From: JAHEFT01 sp963766195
GTDB taxonomy: Bacteria; Pseudomonadota; Gammaproteobacteria; Xanthomonadales; SZUA-36
Reading direction: 5' to 3'
DNA: 64,000 bases
Assembly (NCBI GenBank): GCA_963766195.1
Contig: CAVXYY010000005.1
Span: forward strand, 1,042,845-1,106,844
Shown: piece by piece, positions 9,184 to 17,694 of the stretch
Layout: the number at the start of each line of letters is the position of its first letter
Numbering within the stretch: the first letter of the stretch is position 1
Made by a program: the position numbers and the translations under genes
The notes under the pieces: generated by a model
What the model was told of the DNA's origin: nothing
Seen by the model: only the letters and a program-made list of their open reading frames with translations
Databases searched by the model: none

Positions 9184-10734
9184 ATGAAAATTAAATTTGG
9201 GTTTCCCGGAAAGTACGGCAGACTGCTACTGGTTGTTTACAGCGTCATGTTCCCGTTCAGCACCTGGGCCCAGGATCAAAAGCCCAATATCCTGATCATC
9301 TGGGGCGATGACATAGGCGTCTACAACATCAGCGCCTACAACGATGGCGCCATGGGTTACCGCACGCCCAATATTGACCGCATCGCCGCCGAAGGCATGC
9401 GCTTCACCGACTATTACGGTGACCAGAGCTGCACCGCGGGCCGTTCATCCTTCATTACCGGGCAGTCTCCTTTGCGAACAGGCCTCAGCAAGGTGGGGTT
9501 GCCCGGCGCGGAACTGGGCCTGCAGGACCGCGATGTGACTTTGGCCACGCTTTTGAAATCGGAAGGGTACGCGACCGGCCAGTTCGGCAAGAACCACCTC
9601 GGCGACAAGGATGAGTACCTGCCGACGGCCCATGGTTTTGACGAGTTTTTCGGCAACCTTTATCACCTCAACGCCGAGGAAGAGCCGGAAGACCCTGACT
9701 ACCCGGCGGCCCCCTGGTTCCAGGCCAAGTTTGGTCCGCGCGGCGTCATCCATTCATATGCCGACGGACGTATCGAGGACACCGGCCCGCTTACGAAGAA
9801 GCGCATGGAGACCGTTGACGAGGAATTCCTGGCAGTGAGCCTGGATTTCATGGACCGCGCTGTTGCCGCCGACAAGCCCTTTTTTGTGTGGTTCAACGCT
9901 ACCCACATGCATTTCCGCACACATACCAAGCCGTCTGATGCGGGGCGGTCCGGTCAGGGTTTTTACAATGATACGATGATGGGTCACGACGACACCGTGG
10001 GTGTGCTGCTGGACAAGCTGGACGAACTCGGCATTGCTGGCAATACCATCGTGATGTATTCCACGGACAATGGCGTGCATTTCAACACCTGGCCGGACTC
10101 GGGGGTTACGCCCTACCGCAGCGAGAAAAACAGCAACTGGGAAGGCGCCTACCGGGTACCTGCCATGGTGCGCTGGCCAGGCAGAATTCCGGCTGGAACC
10201 GTTTCCAATGACATCATGAGCCACCTGGACTGGGTGCCCACCCTGATGGCGGCGGCTGGCGATGCCGACATCGTGGAAACGCTCAAGGCCGGGAAGACGA
10301 TTGGCGGAAAACAGTACAAGGTGCACCTGGACGGCTACAATTTCCTGCCTTACCTGACGGGAGAGGCGCCTCATGGCCCCCGCCAGGTCTTTCACTACCT
10401 GGAGGATTCGGGGATGCCCGTCGGCATCCGGGTAGGGGACTGGAAGCTCGTGTACGCCGAACAGCGCGCGCAGACCATGGCGTTATGGGCTGAACCGCTG
10501 GTGGTTCTGCGGATGCCGAAAATCTTCAATCTGCGGCGTGATCCTTTTGAGCGTGCCGACCATAACTCCAACACCTATTGGGACTGGGTGATCGACAAGG
10601 CGCCACATATTTACATGGGACTGGCCATGACCACGCAGTTCCTGCAGACGTTCAAGGAATACCCGCCGAGTCAACGGGCCGATTCATGGTCTGTAGACAA
10701 ACTGACCGAGCAATTCATGCAGGGCACAGAGTAG
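9184..10734 (+). CDS. Arylsulfatase (type I sulfatase), exported
   Basis: A 516-residue sulfatase that hydrolyses sulfate esters. The formylglycine motif CTAGR lies about 85 residues in and needs an activating enzyme or anaerobic SME, not seen in this window. Calcium ligands are visible in the opening WGDDIG and later in STDNG. An N-terminal hydrophobic stretch ending in TWAQD looks like a signal peptide. ATG 9184 is chosen because a GGAG site lies just upstream; a TTG at 9172 is part of that site. The enzyme probably acts in the periplasm on sulfated polysaccharide or aryl or steroid sulfates. It follows aidB by 36 bp. Confidence 0.88.
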   Translation: MKIKFGFPGKYGRLLLVVYSVMFPFSTWAQDQKPNILIIWGDDIGVYNISAYNDGAMGYRTPNIDRIAAEGMRFTDYYGDQSCTAGRSSFITGQSPLRTGLSKVGLPGAELGLQDRDVTLATLLKSEGYATGQFGKNHLGDKDEYLPTAHGFDEFFGNLYHLNAEEEPEDPDYPAAPWFQAKFGPRGVIHSYADGRIEDTGPLTKKRMETVDEEFLAVSLDFMDRAVAADKPFFVWFNATHMHFRTHTKPSDAGRSGQGFYNDTMMGHDDTVGVLLDKLDELGIAGNTIVMYSTDNGVHFNTWPDSGVTPYRSEKNSNWEGAYRVPAMVRWPGRIPAGTVSNDIMSHLDWVPTLMAAAGDADIVETLKAGKTIGGKQYKVHLDGYNFLPYLTGEAPHGPRQVFHYLEDSGMPVGIRVGDWKLVYAEQRAQTMALWAEPLVVLRMPKIFNLRRDPFERADHNSNTYWDWVIDKAPHIYMGLAMTTQFLQTFKEYPPSQRADSWSVDKLTEQFMQGTE

Positions 10735-10753
10735 GCATTGATCGATTTTGCGA

Positions 10754-10785
10754 GGATTCCGCTCCCTGGTTGAGGAGCGGAATCC
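10754..10785. terminator. Perfect 12-bp hairpin between convergent genes
   Basis: Arms at 10754-10765 and 10774-10785 pair without mismatch around an 8-base loop, midway between the stops of the sulfatase and gdhA. There is no clear T tract on either side, so a shared transcript-end or stability hairpin is inferred rather than shown. Confidence 0.5.
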
Positions 10786-10824
10786 AAACGCGAATCAACT
10801 GCGGTATCCCGTCAAAGATTTCCG

Positions 10825-12180
10825 CTATGCTGCTGTGCCGTAAGCAATCAATGCGTCGGCGACTTTCTTGAACCCGGCGATATTGGCCCCCTTGAGGTAA
10901 TCGACGTAACCATCCGGCTCGGTGCCGTATTCCACGCAACGCTCATGAATGCCTTTCATGATGTCGCCCAGGTGCTGGTTGAGTTCTTTGCGGCTCCAGG
11001 ACATGCGCAGACTGTTCTGGGCCATCTCGAGGCCGGAAACTGCCACACCGCCGGCGTTGGCCGCCTTGGGGCAGCCGTAGAAAATCCTGGCCTGGCGGTA
11101 GACCGCGATGGCTTTATTGTCGGAACCCATGTTGGCGCCTTCCGCGACACCGTAACAGCCGTTCTTGATCAGCGTTTTGGCCTCTTCGCCGTTGATTTCG
11201 TTCTGGGTAGCGCAGGGGAAGGCCAGGTCGCAGGGGATTCCCCAGGGGCGTTTGCCGGGGTAGTACTTGACGCCAAACTTATCCGCATATTCGGAAATCC
11301 GGCCGTGGCGAACTTCCTTCAGGTCTTTGACCCAGGCCAGTTTTTCCTTGGTGATGCCATCCGGGTCATGGATGAAGCCGCCGGAGTCCGACAGGGTCAC
11401 CGGTTTGGCGCCGTGCTGGATCAGTTTCTCGGTCGCATAAATGGCCACGTTGCCGGAACCGGATACCAGGCAGGTTTTGCCTTCGATGCCCTGGTTTTTA
11501 TGCCGCAGCATGTCCTGCATGAAATAGACGGTGCCGTAACCGGTGGCCTCAACACGGATTTCACTGCCGCCGAAGGACAGGCCTTTACCGGTTAACACGC
11601 CGGTGAATGTGTTGGTCAGGCGCTTGTACTGACCGAACAGGTAGCTGATTTCACGCCTGCCAACGCCGATGTCACCCGCGGGAACGTCTGTGAAAGGACC
11701 AATATGCCGGTACAGTTCATTCATGAAGGACTGGCAGAACAGCATGATTTCACGGTCGGACTTGCCTTTCGGGTCGAAGTCCGCTCCACCCTTGGCGCCG
11801 CCCATCGGCAGTCCCGTCAGGCTGTTTTTGAAAACTTGCTCGAAAGCCAGGAATTTCAGAATGCTCAGGCTGACGCTCGGGTGGAACCTGAGGCCGCCCT
11901 TGTAGGGACCGATCGCGTTGCTGTGCTGGACCCGGTACCCCTTGTTGACCTGGAAACGGCCTTTGTCGTCCTCCCAGGTCACCCGGAAAATGATGATACG
12001 GTCGGGCTCGATCAGTCTTTCGGAAAGGTTGTGCCCCTGGTAGGCCGGGTGGGCGTTCACCCACGGGATGACGTCGTGTGCCCATTCGCCGACCGCCTGT
12101 TGAAACTCTTTCTGACCTGGATTGCGGTGCCTCACGCGATCCATGAAACCGGATATCGTTGAAGAATCGGGATTTCGCAT
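10825..12180 (-). CDS. gdhA: NADP-specific glutamate dehydrogenase
   Basis: A 451-residue enzyme that makes glutamate from 2-oxoglutarate and ammonium with NADPH. The sequence parallels E. coli GdhA throughout: the substrate region GGLRFHPSV, the catalytic-lysine segment PMGGAKGGADFDPKG, DVPAGDIGVG, and the Rossmann stretch VSGSGNVAIYA. It is intact. It is the last gene of a minus-strand run, starting 4 bp after the stop of the alpha/beta hydrolase, so it is probably made from the same transcript as the metF/dmdA-like/metY genes. That is an unusual partner set for gdhA, which normally stands alone. Confidence 0.95.
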   Translation of the reverse strand: MRNPDSSTISGFMDRVRHRNPGQKEFQQAVGEWAHDVIPWVNAHPAYQGHNLSERLIEPDRIIIFRVTWEDDKGRFQVNKGYRVQHSNAIGPYKGGLRFHPSVSLSILKFLAFEQVFKNSLTGLPMGGAKGGADFDPKGKSDREIMLFCQSFMNELYRHIGPFTDVPAGDIGVGRREISYLFGQYKRLTNTFTGVLTGKGLSFGGSEIRVEATGYGTVYFMQDMLRHKNQGIEGKTCLVSGSGNVAIYATEKLIQHGAKPVTLSDSGGFIHDPDGITKEKLAWVKDLKEVRHGRISEYADKFGVKYYPGKRPWGIPCDLAFPCATQNEINGEEAKTLIKNGCYGVAEGANMGSDNKAIAVYRQARIFYGCPKAANAGGVAVSGLEMAQNSLRMSWSRKELNQHLGDIMKGIHERCVEYGTEPDGYVDYLKGANIAGFKKVADALIAYGTAA

Positions 12181-12184
12181 TGTC

Positions 12185-12975
12185 TTATACCACTCTGGTC
12201 AATTGGTCCAAAACGATGTCGGGCCGTTCGGCCAAAAGCGCATGGCCGGAGCCCTCGAGTACCACTCTCTCAGCGTTCGGCAGCGCATCGGCCAGCCGCT
12301 ATCGCTGATCGGACAGGCGTAAGCATGTCACGCTCGCCGAGTATCAGGAGGGCGGGGCACCGCACGGTTTTTGCGTGCTCCATCCCGTCGACATATTCAT
12401 TACAAGCCAACAGGTCGGCATAAATCACACCCGGCCCGGCTTTCTCCATCAGGCGCAGGCCGCCTCCCAGCATCCAGTTTCCGGGCGTTGCATTGCCGCC
12501 CAGTTGCGCGGCTTTGCTGAAACCCCAAAAATTCAGTATTTCGATGGCCTCGTGCCTGTTCTCCTTCGCCCTTTCGAGCAGGAAATCCGAAACCGGCATC
12601 GGCACGGTTGTACCTATCAGCACAATCGCCCGAACCCTTCGTGGATGCCGCGCGGCAAAAGCGATTGCGACCAGCGAACCCAGGCTGTGTCCTACCACGG
12701 CGGCGGAAGCAATCCCGACTGCATCGAGCACTTCGACAAGCCAGTCCGCCATGGCCTCGACACTCTTTAAAGGCGCTCCGCGCGGATCGCCCGTGCCCGG
12801 GCAAGTCCACGGCAAGTACATTCCGATCATGACGCGCGAAATAACGGGTTGGCAACACCCAAATGCTGTGGTCTTGACCTGTGCCATGTACAAACAACAC
12901 GGACTCCTGTTCGGGATCCGGAACGCGGTTTCCGGTCGCAACAAAAACGTCGTCCCCACCAATCGTAAGTTGCAC
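12185..12975 (-). CDS. Alpha/beta hydrolase (frameshifted twice)
   Basis: About 264 residues once the reading frame is joined. The N-terminal part has the oxyanion motif FVHGTGQDHSIW and DLPGHGRS. The middle has the nucleophile elbow VVGHSLGS and a late GERDMLTP acid segment. The end has the catalytic histidine in GSGHALL. Frame changes are needed near 12783 and near 12310. The GTG start at 12975 has an AGGGAAG site upstream and lies 13 bp past the metY stop. It may be an esterase or an acyl-homoserine or thioester hydrolase; the substrate is unknown. Conservation on both sides of each shift points to sequence error. Confidence 0.75.
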
Positions 12976-12988
12976 TTTTTTTACTTCC

Positions 12989-14284
12989 CTATGGTTTTTG
13001 TGAGGCCTTCAGGCCCTGCCCGATATCCTCGAGAATGTCATCGATGTTTTCGAGTCCAACCGATATCCGCACCAGGCCCTCGGAAATGCCTGCGGCTTTC
13101 AGCGCAGCGGCGTCCATCCGGTGGTGGGTAGTGCTCGCCGGGTGGATAACCAGCGTTTTGGCGTCACCAATGTTTGCCAGGTGGGAAACGAGTTCCAGGC
13201 GCTCGATAAACCTTTGTCCCGCCGCGCGTCCGCCCTTTACGCCAAAACTGAATACCGCACCGGAACCCCTGGGCAACAGGGTTTTGGCCAGCTCAAAGTC
13301 CGGGTGTCCGGGGAGTTCCGGGTAGATAACCCATTCAACGGCTTCGTGCTGGTCCAGGTATGCCACCAGTTTGCGGGCGTTTTCCACGTGTTTTTCCATC
13401 CTCAATGGCAGCGTTTCCACCCCCTGCAGGATCAGAAAAGAAGTCATCGCGCTCATACAGGCGCCAAAATCGCGGGCGCCCTCCTTGCGGGCGCGTGTAA
13501 TGAAAGCGGCAGGACCGAATTCCTCGGCAAAATCCAGGTCGTGAAATCCTGCATACGGCTCGGTCATGGTTGGGAACAGGCCCGAGGCTTCCCAGTCGAA
13601 TCGCCCGCCATCCACCAGCAAGCCGCCAATGACGACGCCATGACCGCTGAGAAACTTGGTCGCCGAATGCATCACGATGTCGGCGCCGAGGTCGAACGGC
13701 CGGCACAACCAGGGCGTGGTAAAAGTGGAGTCAATCATCAACGGCAGGCCGGCCTGGTGGGCAACTTCGGACACACGCGGGATGTCGAGCACTTCCAGGC
13801 CGGGGTTTCCCAGCGTCTCACCAAACAGCAAACGGGTGTTTGGGCGGATCGCTTTTCTGAAGGCTTCAGGATCCCGGGGATCGACAAAAGTCGTTTCGAT
13901 TCCGAACCGCGGCAGGGTGTAGGCCAGCAAATTGTGCGTGCCTCCGTACAATGATTGCGAAGAGACGATGTGTGAACCCGCGCCCATGAGCGTCGCGATG
14001 CCCAGGTGCATCGCCGCCTGTCCACTGGCGGTTGCGATCGCACCGACCCCGCCTTCCAGCGCGCTGATGCGTTCTTCCAGCACCGCGTTGGTCGGATTGG
14101 ATATCCGGGAATAAACGTGGCCGGTACGCTCGATGTTGAAAATCGAGGCCGCGTGGTCCGTGTCTTTGAACACGTAGGAAGCCGTCTGGTAAATGGGTGT
14201 CGCCCTGGCGCCTGTAAGCGGGTCAGGACGTTGCCCGGCGTGCAAGCTCAGTGTTTCCGGTTCGTACGTTTTGATCTTGGCCAT
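12989..14284 (-). CDS. metY: O-acetylhomoserine sulfhydrylase (PLP enzyme)
   Basis: A 431-residue Cys/Met-metabolism PLP enzyme of the length typical of MetY, longer than MetB/MetC. The PLP lysine is in SATKFLSGHG, and the N-terminal LHAGQRPDPLTGARATPIYQ is the usual MetY opening. The frame runs further upstream, but ATG 14284 has a GGAG site and matches family starts. MetY joins sulfide, or methanethiol, to O-acetylhomoserine to give homocysteine, or methionine directly. Lying 25 bp after a DmdA-like gene, direct capture of methanethiol is a sensible hypothesis, not a demonstrated role. Confidence 0.9.
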   Translation of the reverse strand: MAKIKTYEPETLSLHAGQRPDPLTGARATPIYQTASYVFKDTDHAASIFNIERTGHVYSRISNPTNAVLEERISALEGGVGAIATASGQAAMHLGIATLMGAGSHIVSSQSLYGGTHNLLAYTLPRFGIETTFVDPRDPEAFRKAIRPNTRLLFGETLGNPGLEVLDIPRVSEVAHQAGLPLMIDSTFTTPWLCRPFDLGADIVMHSATKFLSGHGVVIGGLLVDGGRFDWEASGLFPTMTEPYAGFHDLDFAEEFGPAAFITRARKEGARDFGACMSAMTSFLILQGVETLPLRMEKHVENARKLVAYLDQHEAVEWVIYPELPGHPDFELAKTLLPRGSGAVFSFGVKGGRAAGQRFIERLELVSHLANIGDAKTLVIHPASTTHHRMDAAALKAAGISEGLVRISVGLENIDDILEDIGQGLKASQKP

Positions 14285-14309
14285 TTGCTTCAGACGCTCC
14301 TTAACCTGC

Positions 14310-15488
14310 TCAGTTTTTCCCGATTCCCGGCGGAATATTTTTTTCCGCAGGGAACCAGGGTGCTTCGACGACAACCGCATTGCGCGTGCCATCCGGGCAC
14401 GCTACTTCCAGTTGTGATCCGGGCGCGGTCAATGCCGCCGGTACATTGGCCCAGCCGATGTTCCTTTCCAGGCGCGGTGACCACACACAGCGGCTGACGT
14501 GCCCGGTCCTTTCGCCGCTCTCGAGAACGGGCCAGAAACTCTCGTTGTGGCTGATGGGTTCGCCCTCGATTTCTATGCCCACCAGCCTGCGGAAATTTCC
14601 TTTGGCCTTGATTCTCCGCAAGGCTTCGCGGCCGATGAAATCCGCCTTCTTGTCGAGGTGAACCAGGCGGTCAAGGCCGAGCGTAAAAGGGTTGTCTTCC
14701 CGCCGGATATCGGAGACATAGGAAAGCAGGCCGCCCTCGATGCTGCGGATGGTATTGGGTGCAGCAGGCGCGATGTTGTATTCCTTGCCGGCGGCCATCA
14801 CGGTTTCCCACAATTCGTCGCCGTGGGCGTGGTCTTCCAGGTACAACTCGTAACCCAGTTCACCGCTCCAGCCGGTGCGGCTGAGCGCCATCCTGAGCCC
14901 GTTCAGTTCCGTTTCGATGACATGATAATAGCCCAGGTCCAGCGCGGCCTGTCCAAACAGCTTGTAGGCCACGTGCGGGGATTTCGGTCCCTGCAATTGC
15001 AGCGGGTAGATGTCGCCTTCCGACACACGCACATCCATCCCGCATTGGGTAGCGATTCCCTGGGCCCACAGGATGACGTCGCCGTCGCCGGGTGACAGCC
15101 AGAACTCGTTTTCGCGCATGTGCATCAGCACCGCGTCGTTGACGATCCCTCCGTCCCGGTCAGTCAGCACAACGTAAAGGCAGCGGTGGGAGGGGCAATT
15201 CGACAGGTCGCGGGGTGTCAGCAGTTCCATGAACGGCCTGGCGTCCGGACCACTGATCACGATTTGTCTCTGGCAGGAAACGTCCCACAACGTGACGTTC
15301 CGTACCAGGTTCCAGTACTCCGATACCGGGTCGCCGTAATGGGTGGGCATGTACATGTGGTTATACACGGTGAAGGCCTTGGCGCCCCAGCGCAGGGTAG
15401 CGTCGAAGTAAGGTGATTTCCGGACCCGGGGTCCGATGCTGATCAGGGGGCCTGATGAGGGTATGCCATGATTTCTATCGGATCGCAT
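14310..15488 (-). CDS. GcvT-family aminomethyltransferase, DmdA-like
   Basis: A 392-residue folate-binding GcvT/YgfZ-fold protein. The opening (AFTVYNHM, then TLWDVSCQRQ) and mid region (SRTGWSGELGYELYLEDHAHGDELW, read in parts) resemble dimethylsulfoniopropionate demethylase DmdA more than the glycine-cleavage T protein. DmdA moves a methyl group from DMSP to tetrahydrofolate, giving methylmercaptopropionate. The gene overlaps the stop of the metF-like gene by 14 bp, so the product 5-methyl-THF could be used or re-oxidised by that partner. DmdA-like proteins that do not use DMSP are common, so the substrate may be another methylated sulfur or nitrogen compound. The product is intact. Confidence 0.8.
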   Translation of the reverse strand: MRSDRNHGIPSSGPLISIGPRVRKSPYFDATLRWGAKAFTVYNHMYMPTHYGDPVSEYWNLVRNVTLWDVSCQRQIVISGPDARPFMELLTPRDLSNCPSHRCLYVVLTDRDGGIVNDAVLMHMRENEFWLSPGDGDVILWAQGIATQCGMDVRVSEGDIYPLQLQGPKSPHVAYKLFGQAALDLGYYHVIETELNGLRMALSRTGWSGELGYELYLEDHAHGDELWETVMAAGKEYNIAPAAPNTIRSIEGGLLSYVSDIRREDNPFTLGLDRLVHLDKKADFIGREALRRIKAKGNFRRLVGIEIEGEPISHNESFWPVLESGERTGHVSRCVWSPRLERNIGWANVPAALTAPGSQLEVACPDGTRNAVVVEAPWFPAEKNIPPGIGKN

Positions 15489-16431
15489 GAGATTCCTGTT
15501 TGTCGGGGGTGGAGCGAAGCCCGGAAGCAGTGATCGAAGCGGTCACGGCCCGGGGGTTGCCAAGGGTAAGGAGGTTGATGCCCGATACGCCCGGAATGTC
15601 CGCGATTTCCCGCATCAGGCCTGCGCAGATTTCAATGCCTTCCTGTTCGGGGTCTGCTGAGTTTTCCAGTCGTTCAATCAGTGCATCCGGAATCAGCGTT
15701 CCCCGGCTGTTTTCAGCCAGCCAGCGGGCCATATTGGCTGATGGCAGCGGGGCAAGCGTTACGATTACGGAGTATTTCCAGGTAACTTTAGCCTGCACCA
15801 GCCCTTGCAGGTAACGCCGCAGCAGGACCAGGTTGAAGCAGGGCTGGGTCTGCAGGAAACGCGCGCCGGCCATGGCCCTTGCCAGCAGGTAGTCGGCGTT
15901 CCAGCCGGGCTCGGGCCCGAATACCGTGGCGCCGGTGCCGATCACGAATTCATGCCCGGCGTCGTGCCGGATTTCCTCATTCATGGCTTGCGCCAGGGCG
16001 ACGAACTCCGGGCAGCTCAGGTCAAACACAGGCTTTGCCTTGAGATCATTTCCCTCGGGAAGCGGGCTTCCCTTGACCAGGACGAGGCTGCTCACACCCA
16101 TCGCCCTCAAGCCGAGCAGGTCGCTCTGCAAAGCAATACGGTTGCGATCGCGGCAGGCAAGCCTTGGGATGGCGTCGATTCCCTGCCGGATCAGGAGGCT
16201 GGCCAGCGCCAACGGAGAGATCTGGGCCCAGTTGTAGGGATTGTCCACGACCTGGATGGCGTCGACGTAACCCTGCAGCAGGCCGGCCTGTTCCAGTACT
16301 TCGTCAATCGTGGTGCGCCTGGCCAGGAACAGTTCGGCGGTTATCGGGAATCCTGTGCCCTGGAGCGCGTTTCTGAATGTTTTTGCCGGGGCTTGCAATT
16401 CAGCAGACCCAAGGCCTGCAGGTGCAGGCAA
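15475..16431 (-). CDS. Methylenetetrahydrofolate reductase-family protein
   Basis: About 318 residues with the FAD-binding TIM-barrel pattern of MTHFR: an early PITAELF strand, LRAMGVSSLVLVKGSPL at about 112-128, and a late IPGVSGINLLTLG strand. It is more divergent than housekeeping MetF. The only start allowed by an upstream stop is TTG at 16431 or a later codon; no ATG is available, so the 5' end is uncertain. It would interconvert methylene- and methyl-THF. It is the first gene of the five-gene minus-strand operon, and its promoter region is occupied by the inverted-repeat element at 16468-16735. Confidence 0.78.
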   Translation of the reverse strand: MPAPAGLGSAELQAPAKTFRNALQGTGFPITAELFLARRTTIDEVLEQAGLLQGYVDAIQVVDNPYNWAQISPLALASLLIRQGIDAIPRLACRDRNRIALQSDLLGLRAMGVSSLVLVKGSPLPEGNDLKAKPVFDLSCPEFVALAQAMNEEIRHDAGHEFVIGTGATVFGPEPGWNADYLLARAMAGARFLQTQPCFNLVLLRRYLQGLVQAKVTWKYSVIVTLAPLPSANMARWLAENSRGTLIPDALIERLENSADPEQEGIEICAGLMREIADIPGVSGINLLTLGNPRAVTASITASGLRSTPDKQESHAIR

Positions 16432-16467
16432 AGTACCGCTTCAAGACGGGATGACGTTTCATGCTGT

Positions 16468-16735
16468 TAGTGTACTGCATCGCAATCAATAGCCCATTCA
16501 GCCAGACGCAAAGTGTTTAGCCGCAAGGCATGTTCCCGCTGGTGTAGTCATTCTACTCCAAGGGGACATAACACAGCGGATGAGCACTTTGCGTCTGGCC
16601 CGAAGGGAGGCCGTCTGTGACTCCACTGCTGTGTTGGGCCTCTTGGAAAGGGCTAGCCATTTCCTGCGAGCCCCGCCTTGCATTGCAGTCACAGACGGCC
16701 TCTGAAAGGGCCATTGATTGCGATGCAGTACACCA
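16468..16735. repeat. 268-bp inverted-repeat element folding as a three-way junction (MITE- or RNA-like)
   Basis: This fills most of the 425-bp gap between metF-like and lysE-like. The outer arms at 16468-16495 and 16708-16735 match as inverted repeats at 26 of 28 positions. Inside are two separate stems: 16501-16515 with 16585-16599 (15 bp, perfect), and 16608-16622 with 16687-16701 (15 bp, perfect). Each stem encloses a further near-palindrome. The first has GTAG/CTAC arms around a TCATT loop; the second centres on GGCTAGCC. No coding sequence is credible here. It could be a non-autonomous mobile element or a structured RNA; no target-site duplication is obvious. Confidence 0.7.
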
Positions 16736-16856
16736 GTTTAGCTGTCCGTGCGTTACATTTCCTGTCTGCATGTGTCCGGCGGTATGTCATTCGGGACCGT
16801 GCCAGCCAGCTATTGTTTGGGTATGATATTCGGCTTGCCGCCAGGAACGGACTGCC

Positions 16857-17483
16857 ATGATTCCATTTGAAACGATCGCGGTTTTCTTCGCAGCGTCGGT
16901 AGCGCTGGCGCTGGCCCCGGGTCCCGACAATATATATGTTCTGAGCCAGTCCGCGATCCAGGGCCGGGCAGCGGGGCTGTTCGTGACCCTCGGGCTGTGC
17001 ACCGGACTGCTGGTGCACACCGCCGCGGTATCGCTCGGCGTGGCCGCACTGGTTGCAACATCGGCGGTAGCCTTCAACGCGCTGAAGATCATTGGCGCGG
17101 CTTACCTGGCGTATCTCGCCTGGCAGGCATTCCGGGCGGGAACCTCGGATATCCTGCAGCAGAAGAACACGGCTATCCGCTCACGACACCTCTACCTGCG
17201 GGGTATTCTCATGAACGTGACCAACCCCAAAGTGGCGATCTTTTTCCTCGCGTTCCTGCCGCAGTTTGCGGACCCTTCGCGAGGCTCGATTACTTTGCAA
17301 CTGGTGTTATTCGGAGCGATCTTTATCGTGGCCGCGCTGGTGGTTTTCAGTTCAATTGCCTGGTTCGCCGGATTTCTCGGAGAACGCCTGGGCCAGTCCA
17401 GGCGTGCGCAAATCATTCTGAATCGCGTGGCCGGAACCGTCTTCGCCGGGCTGGCTCTGAGGTTGGCGACGGCCGAACGCTAA
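16857..17483 (+). CDS. LysE/RhtB-family amino-acid exporter
   Basis: A 208-residue inner-membrane protein with about six helices. The signature APGPDNIYVLSQ (residues 19-30) followed by the glycine-rich GRAAGLFVTLG is diagnostic of the LysE/RhtB superfamily. The mid-protein NVTNPKVAIFFLAFLPQF is the other conserved block. These proteins export homoserine, threonine, lysine or related amino acids. The neighbouring operon makes sulfur amino acids on the opposite strand, so export of such a compound is possible but not shown. Confidence 0.9.
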   Translation: MIPFETIAVFFAASVALALAPGPDNIYVLSQSAIQGRAAGLFVTLGLCTGLLVHTAAVSLGVAALVATSAVAFNALKIIGAAYLAYLAWQAFRAGTSDILQQKNTAIRSRHLYLRGILMNVTNPKVAIFFLAFLPQFADPSRGSITLQLVLFGAIFIVAALVVFSSIAWFAGFLGERLGQSRRAQIILNRVAGTVFAGLALRLATAER

Positions 17484-17694
17484 AATTGGCCCACCACCCA
17501 CGACTTTGGTTTCAATGTCGATCGCCCGCGTACTTTCTTCACACATCAGTTGCGTTTTCAGCGGATTGCGGGGCGGTCGGTTCAGGATCCGCTGATCAAT
17601 TATGCACGGGCTCACCGGCAAGTTGATCATTCCGTAATCCACAGCTTGCCTGTATGATCAACCCTTTGCTGAAGATCACGAGGAACTGAACCAG

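Noticed and set aside
16498..16771. Short frames inside the inverted-repeat element
   Set aside because: They fall in palindromic sequence without ribosome sites, and their peptides are low-quality.
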